From: Rhizobiaceae bacterium
GTDB taxonomy: Bacteria > Pseudomonadota > Alphaproteobacteria > Rhizobiales > Rhizobiaceae
Assembly (NCBI GenBank): GCA_027483885.1
Contig: JAIXTO010000042.1
Coordinates: forward strand, 18,073-82,072
Reading direction: 5' to 3'
DNA length: 64,000 nucleotides
The notes below the pieces were generated by a model. That model ran no database searches and was not told the origin of the DNA. It was given only the letters and a program-made list of their open reading frames with translations. A program made the translations under genes and the position numbers. The number at the start of each line of letters is the position of its first letter. Positions within the stretch are counted from its first letter, which is position 1. This document shows, piece by piece, positions 61,174 through 64,000 of this stretch.

Positions 61174-62058
61174 ATGAGTGGAGACAACCGCTTTCTCGGG
61201 CTCTTTTACCTGTCGCCCTATATCATCGGGCTTCTGGTTTTTACCGCGCTGCCCTTTGCCGCCTCGTTTTACCTGAGCTTTACCGATTACAACCTGATGT
61301 CGTCGCCGGTGTTTACCGGGCTCGACAATTACTGGAAGCTGTTTACCGGCGACCGCACGTTCCGCAAGTCACTGTGGGTCACGCTCGTCTACGTGTTCAC
61401 CACCGTACCGCTGAAGCTCGCCTTTGCGCTCTTCATCGCGGTCATCCTGAACTACAAGCTGAAATTCATCAATTTCTTCCGCACCGCCTTCTACGTGCCC
61501 TCGATCCTCGGCGGCTCCATCGCGATTGCCGTGATGTGGCGGTATCTTTTTGCCGATGTCGGCATCGTCAACATGGGGCTGGCCACGCTCGGCTTCGAGC
61601 CGGTCAACTGGTTCGGCGATCCCACAAACGCGCTCTTCACCATCACGCTTTTGCGCCTCTGGCAGTTCGGCTCGGCCATGGTGATCTTCCTGGCGGCGCT
61701 GCAGAGCATCGACAAGTCGCTCTACGAGGCAGCCTCGATCGATGGCGCGGGCAAGTTTGCCACCTTCTGGCACATCACCATGCCGCTGATCACGCCGGTC
61801 ATCTTCTTCAACCTGATCATGCAGATGGTCCAGGCCTTCCAGGAGTTCAACGGCCCCTACATCATCACGCAGGGAGGGCCGCTCAAATCCACCTATCTCC
61901 TGCCGCTCTACATCTATGAGGAAGCCTTCCGGCGTTTCGACATGGGCTATGCCTCGGCCATTGCCTGGGTGCTTTTCGTGATCATCATGGTGCTCACCCT
62001 CATCGCCTTCTGGTCCTCGCGCCATTGGGTCTATTACGCCGGCGACAAGAGGAGCTGA
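61174..62058 (+). CDS. Carbohydrate ABC transporter permease (MalF/UgpA-like)
   Basis: 294 residues; GGGAG 8 nt upstream. CUT1 permease: RFLGLFYLSPYIIGLLVFTALPFAASFYLSFTDYNLMSSPVFTGLDNY and EAA loop SIDKSLYEAASIDGAGKFATFWHITMPLITPVIFFNLI. First gene of a permease-permease-ATPase operon. The binding protein is not in front of it and may follow beyond the window. Confidence 0.93.
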   Translation: MSGDNRFLGLFYLSPYIIGLLVFTALPFAASFYLSFTDYNLMSSPVFTGLDNYWKLFTGDRTFRKSLWVTLVYVFTTVPLKLAFALFIAVILNYKLKFINFFRTAFYVPSILGGSIAIAVMWRYLFADVGIVNMGLATLGFEPVNWFGDPTNALFTITLLRLWQFGSAMVIFLAALQSIDKSLYEAASIDGAGKFATFWHITMPLITPVIFFNLIMQMVQAFQEFNGPYIITQGGPLKSTYLLPLYIYEEAFRRFDMGYASAIAWVLFVIIMVLTLIAFWSSRHWVYYAGDKRS

Positions 62059-62062
62059 TCCG

Positions 62063-62971
62063 ATGGCAAACCATATCCTTTCAGAAAACCTTGCGCTCGA
62101 TCAGGAAGCAGACCGCATCCTGAAGGCGCAGCGCCGCCGCCAGTTCGTTAGTGCCACCCTGCGCTACGGTGTGCTGACGCTCGTCGGCCTCATCATGCTC
62201 TATCCGCTGATCTGGCTGATCGGGGCCTCGTTCAAGTCCAATTCCGAAATCTTTGCCGGTGCCGGCTTCATCCCCAACGAAGCCACCATTTCCGGCTATG
62301 TGCAGGGCTGGCAGACCTCGACGCCCTATACGTTCGGGCGGTTCTTCTGGAACACGTTCCTGATCGTCGTGCCAAAGATGATCGGCACGGTGATTTCCTG
62401 CACGGCGGTCGCCTATGGGTTTGCCCGCTTTGATTTTCCCGGCAAGAAGGTGCTGTTTGCCTCGCTGATTGCCACGCTGCTGTTGCCGAACGTCGTCACC
62501 CGCATTCCGCAATATCTGCTGTTTCGCGATCTCGGCTGGCTCGACAGTTTCCTGCCGCTCTGGGTTCCCTCGGCTTTTGCCGGCGATGCCTTCTTCGTCT
62601 TCATGCTGGTGCAGTTCCTGCGCGCCATTCCGCGCGACATGGAAGAGGCCGCCCGCGTCGATGGCGCCAACACCTGGCAGGTGCTGCTGTTCATCGTTGT
62701 GCCGCTTCTGACGCCGGCGCTGATCTCGGTCTGCCTCTTCCAGTTCATGTGGACCATGAACGATTTTCTAGGCCCCCTGATCTACCTCTCGTCGGTCGAC
62801 AAGTTCCCGGTGTCGCTCGCCCTCAAGCTCTCCATCGATACCACCGAAGCCTTCGAGTGGAACCGCATCCTCGCCATGTCGGTGCTGACCATCATGCCGG
62901 CGCTCATCGTGTTCTTCGTGGCGCAGAAATATTTCATCGAAGGCATCTCCGCCGGTGGCGTGAAAGGATAA
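62063..62971 (+). CDS. Carbohydrate ABC transporter permease (MalG/UgpE-like)
   Basis: 302 residues. Hydrophobic YGVLTLVGLIMLYPLIWLIGASFKSNSEIF and EAA loop AIPRDMEEAARVDGANTWQVLLFIVVPLLTPALISV; C-terminus YFIEGISAGGVKG is a family hallmark. Starts 4 nt after the partner permease and ends 4 nt before the ATPase gene. Confidence 0.93.
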   Translation: MANHILSENLALDQEADRILKAQRRRQFVSATLRYGVLTLVGLIMLYPLIWLIGASFKSNSEIFAGAGFIPNEATISGYVQGWQTSTPYTFGRFFWNTFLIVVPKMIGTVISCTAVAYGFARFDFPGKKVLFASLIATLLLPNVVTRIPQYLLFRDLGWLDSFLPLWVPSAFAGDAFFVFMLVQFLRAIPRDMEEAARVDGANTWQVLLFIVVPLLTPALISVCLFQFMWTMNDFLGPLIYLSSVDKFPVSLALKLSIDTTEAFEWNRILAMSVLTIMPALIVFFVAQKYFIEGISAGGVKG

Positions 62972-62975
62972 GACA

Positions 62976-64000
62976 ATGGCTCGCCTGCAGCTTAGAAACC
63001 TCGAAAAAGACTATGGCGGCTTCAAAGCCGTGCACGGGATCAACCTGGATGTCGCAGACGGCGAGTTCATGGTTCTGGTCGGCCCCTCCGGCTGCGCCAA
63101 ATCCACGACGCTGCGCATGATCGCCGGCCTGGAGCGCATCACCGGCGGTGAAATCCGCATCGGCGACAACCTCGTCAACGACAAGGCGCCCGGCGAGCGC
63201 GGCATCGCCATGGTGTTCCAGAACTATGCGCTTTATCCGCATATGAAGGTGCGCAAGAACCTCTCCTTCGGGCTTCGCCTGAAGCGCCGGCCGGCCGAAG
63301 AAATCGAGCAGGCGACGCAGGACGTCTCCACCATCCTGGAGATCGGCGACTATCTGGAGCGTCTGCCAAAACAGCTCTCCGGCGGACAGGCGCAGCGTGT
63401 GGCCGTCGGGCGCGCCCTTATCAAGAAGCCGCAGGTTTTCCTGTTCGACGAGCCGCTGTCGAACCTCGATGCCAAGCTGCGCGTGGTCATGCGGACCGAG
63501 ATCAAGGCGCTGCACCAGCGGCTGCAGACAACCTCGGTCTACGTGACGCATGACCAGATCGAGGCGATGACCATGGCCGACCGGATCGTGGTGATGAACG
63601 CCGGCCGTATCGAGCAGATCGGCACGCCGCTGGAACTTTACGACACGCCGGCCAATCTCTTCGTGGCGGATTTCATTGGGTCTCCGTCAATGAACTTCCT
63701 GCGGGGTACGCTGGACAACGGTGGGCTTCGGCTTGCGGATGGCAGCCTCTTGCCGCTGGCAAGGGTCGGCCGGGGTGCCCTGGGGCAGAAAGTGGTCTTC
63801 GGCATCCGGCCCGAGCATCTGGTTCTATCCGAAGATAGCCGTAACCTCGCCGCCGAAGTGGAGGTGGTCGAGCCGACCGGAGCCAATATCCAGGTCTACG
63901 CCAAGGTCGCCGGGTCGCCGCTTTGTGCTGTGTTTACCGAGCGGCACGATTTTCGACCGGGGCAAAGAATAATGCTATCCTGGGACGATGAAAGATCCCA
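62976..64000 (+). CDS. Sugar ABC transporter ATP-binding protein (UgpC/MsmX-like), C-terminus cut by window edge
   Basis: 341 codons visible from ATG 62976 (AAAGGA upstream); the ORF track lacks it because no stop occurs before the edge. Signature LSGGQAQRVAVGRAL, Walker B VFLFDEPLSNLDAKL, switch His VTHDQIEAMTMAD, regulatory region VVFGIRPEHLVLS. Walker A reads GPSGCAKST, with Ala for the last Gly. It completes the importer with the two permeases just upstream. Confidence 0.9.
   Translation, partial: MARLQLRNLEKDYGGFKAVHGINLDVADGEFMVLVGPSGCAKSTTLRMIAGLERITGGEIRIGDNLVNDKAPGERGIAMVFQNYALYPHMKVRKNLSFGLRLKRRPAEEIEQATQDVSTILEIGDYLERLPKQLSGGQAQRVAVGRALIKKPQVFLFDEPLSNLDAKLRVVMRTEIKALHQRLQTTSVYVTHDQIEAMTMADRIVVMNAGRIEQIGTPLELYDTPANLFVADFIGSPSMNFLRGTLDNGGLRLADGSLLPLARVGRGALGQKVVFGIRPEHLVLSEDSRNLAAEVEVVEPTGANIQVYAKVAGSPLCAVFTERHDFRPGQRIMLSWDDERS

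Noticed and set aside
60995-61177. 60-codon ORF with ATGA overlap to the sugar permease
   Set aside because: The overlap is suggestive, but there is no ribosome site, no family similarity I can see, and the permease has its own GGGAG site.
1-64000. tRNA, rRNA, CRISPR arrays, insertion sequences, prophage genes
   Set aside because: No cloverleaf-type sequences, regular spacer repeats, transposase or phage structural motifs were found in any frame.

Overview
High-GC DNA with dense, short-spaced operons. Content points to a Rhizobiaceae-type alphaproteobacterium (Rhizobium/Agrobacterium/Shinella-like), probably an accessory replicon or catabolic region. Evidence for this: eight ABC uptake systems (several incomplete), one TRAP system, many one-gene regulators, a RirA-like iron operator, a DUF1403/ScpB pair of the kind seen on rhizobial secondary replicons, and no core housekeeping genes. 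I saw no rRNA, tRNA, CRISPR array, insertion sequence or prophage. Genus assignment is inference from family content only.

Layout. (1) 1-3957, minus: sugar ABC transporter (ATPase, two permeases, binding protein cut by the window edge). (2) 4122-8274, plus: iron-responsive operator, FecI-type sigma, FecR-type anti-sigma, STN-containing TonB-dependent receptor. (3) 8423-13821, minus: MarR regulator, TRAP transporter and a ThDP-dependent decarboxylase-like enzyme, divergent from a PanE-like reductase (14206-15138); a 14-bp perfect inverted repeat lies between. (4) 15251-23797, plus: XRE-cupin regulator, ribose-type ABC transporter, then phosphotriesterase-like hydrolase, GATase1-like protein, PfkB kinase, BtpA-family protein and M20 carbamoylase-like hydrolase, mostly with 4-nt overlaps. 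This is a compact pathway whose substrate I cannot name. (5) 24205-24555 orphan ferredoxin. (6) 24587-31582, minus: NMT1/Tau-type ABC transporter, FAD oxidoreductase, class III CoA-transferase, crotonase, LysR. (7) 31897-41118, minus: GntR regulator, rhodanese, dipeptide-type ABC parts (two binding proteins, two permeases, no ATPase), VOC protein, and a NACHT-like ATPase fused to an FGE-sulfatase domain. Divergent from it, 41285-45490: Asp/hydantoin racemase, cyclic amidohydrolase, DapA-family lyase, PatB-type C-S lyase/aminotransferase. Two similar AT-rich operators link both sides. (8) 45648-50578: LysR-type regulator with two tandem HTH domains divergent from a GalB-GalC-GalD-like 4-oxalomesaconate module that contains a truncated tctA remnant with a 14-T run. 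(9) 50845-58089: polyamine/Fe-type ABC transporter, M20 peptidase, convergent adenine-deaminase-like amidohydrolase. (10) 58206-59815: ScpB-like and DUF1403 proteins. (11) 59881-64000: AraC regulator divergent from a sugar ABC transporter (two permeases, ATPase cut by the edge).

The genes form substrate-specific modules: local regulator, importer, then three to six enzymes. The least explained are the PTE/GATase/PfkB/BtpA/M20 cluster, the NACHT-FGE protein sitting in a transporter operon, and the tandem-HTH LysR protein.
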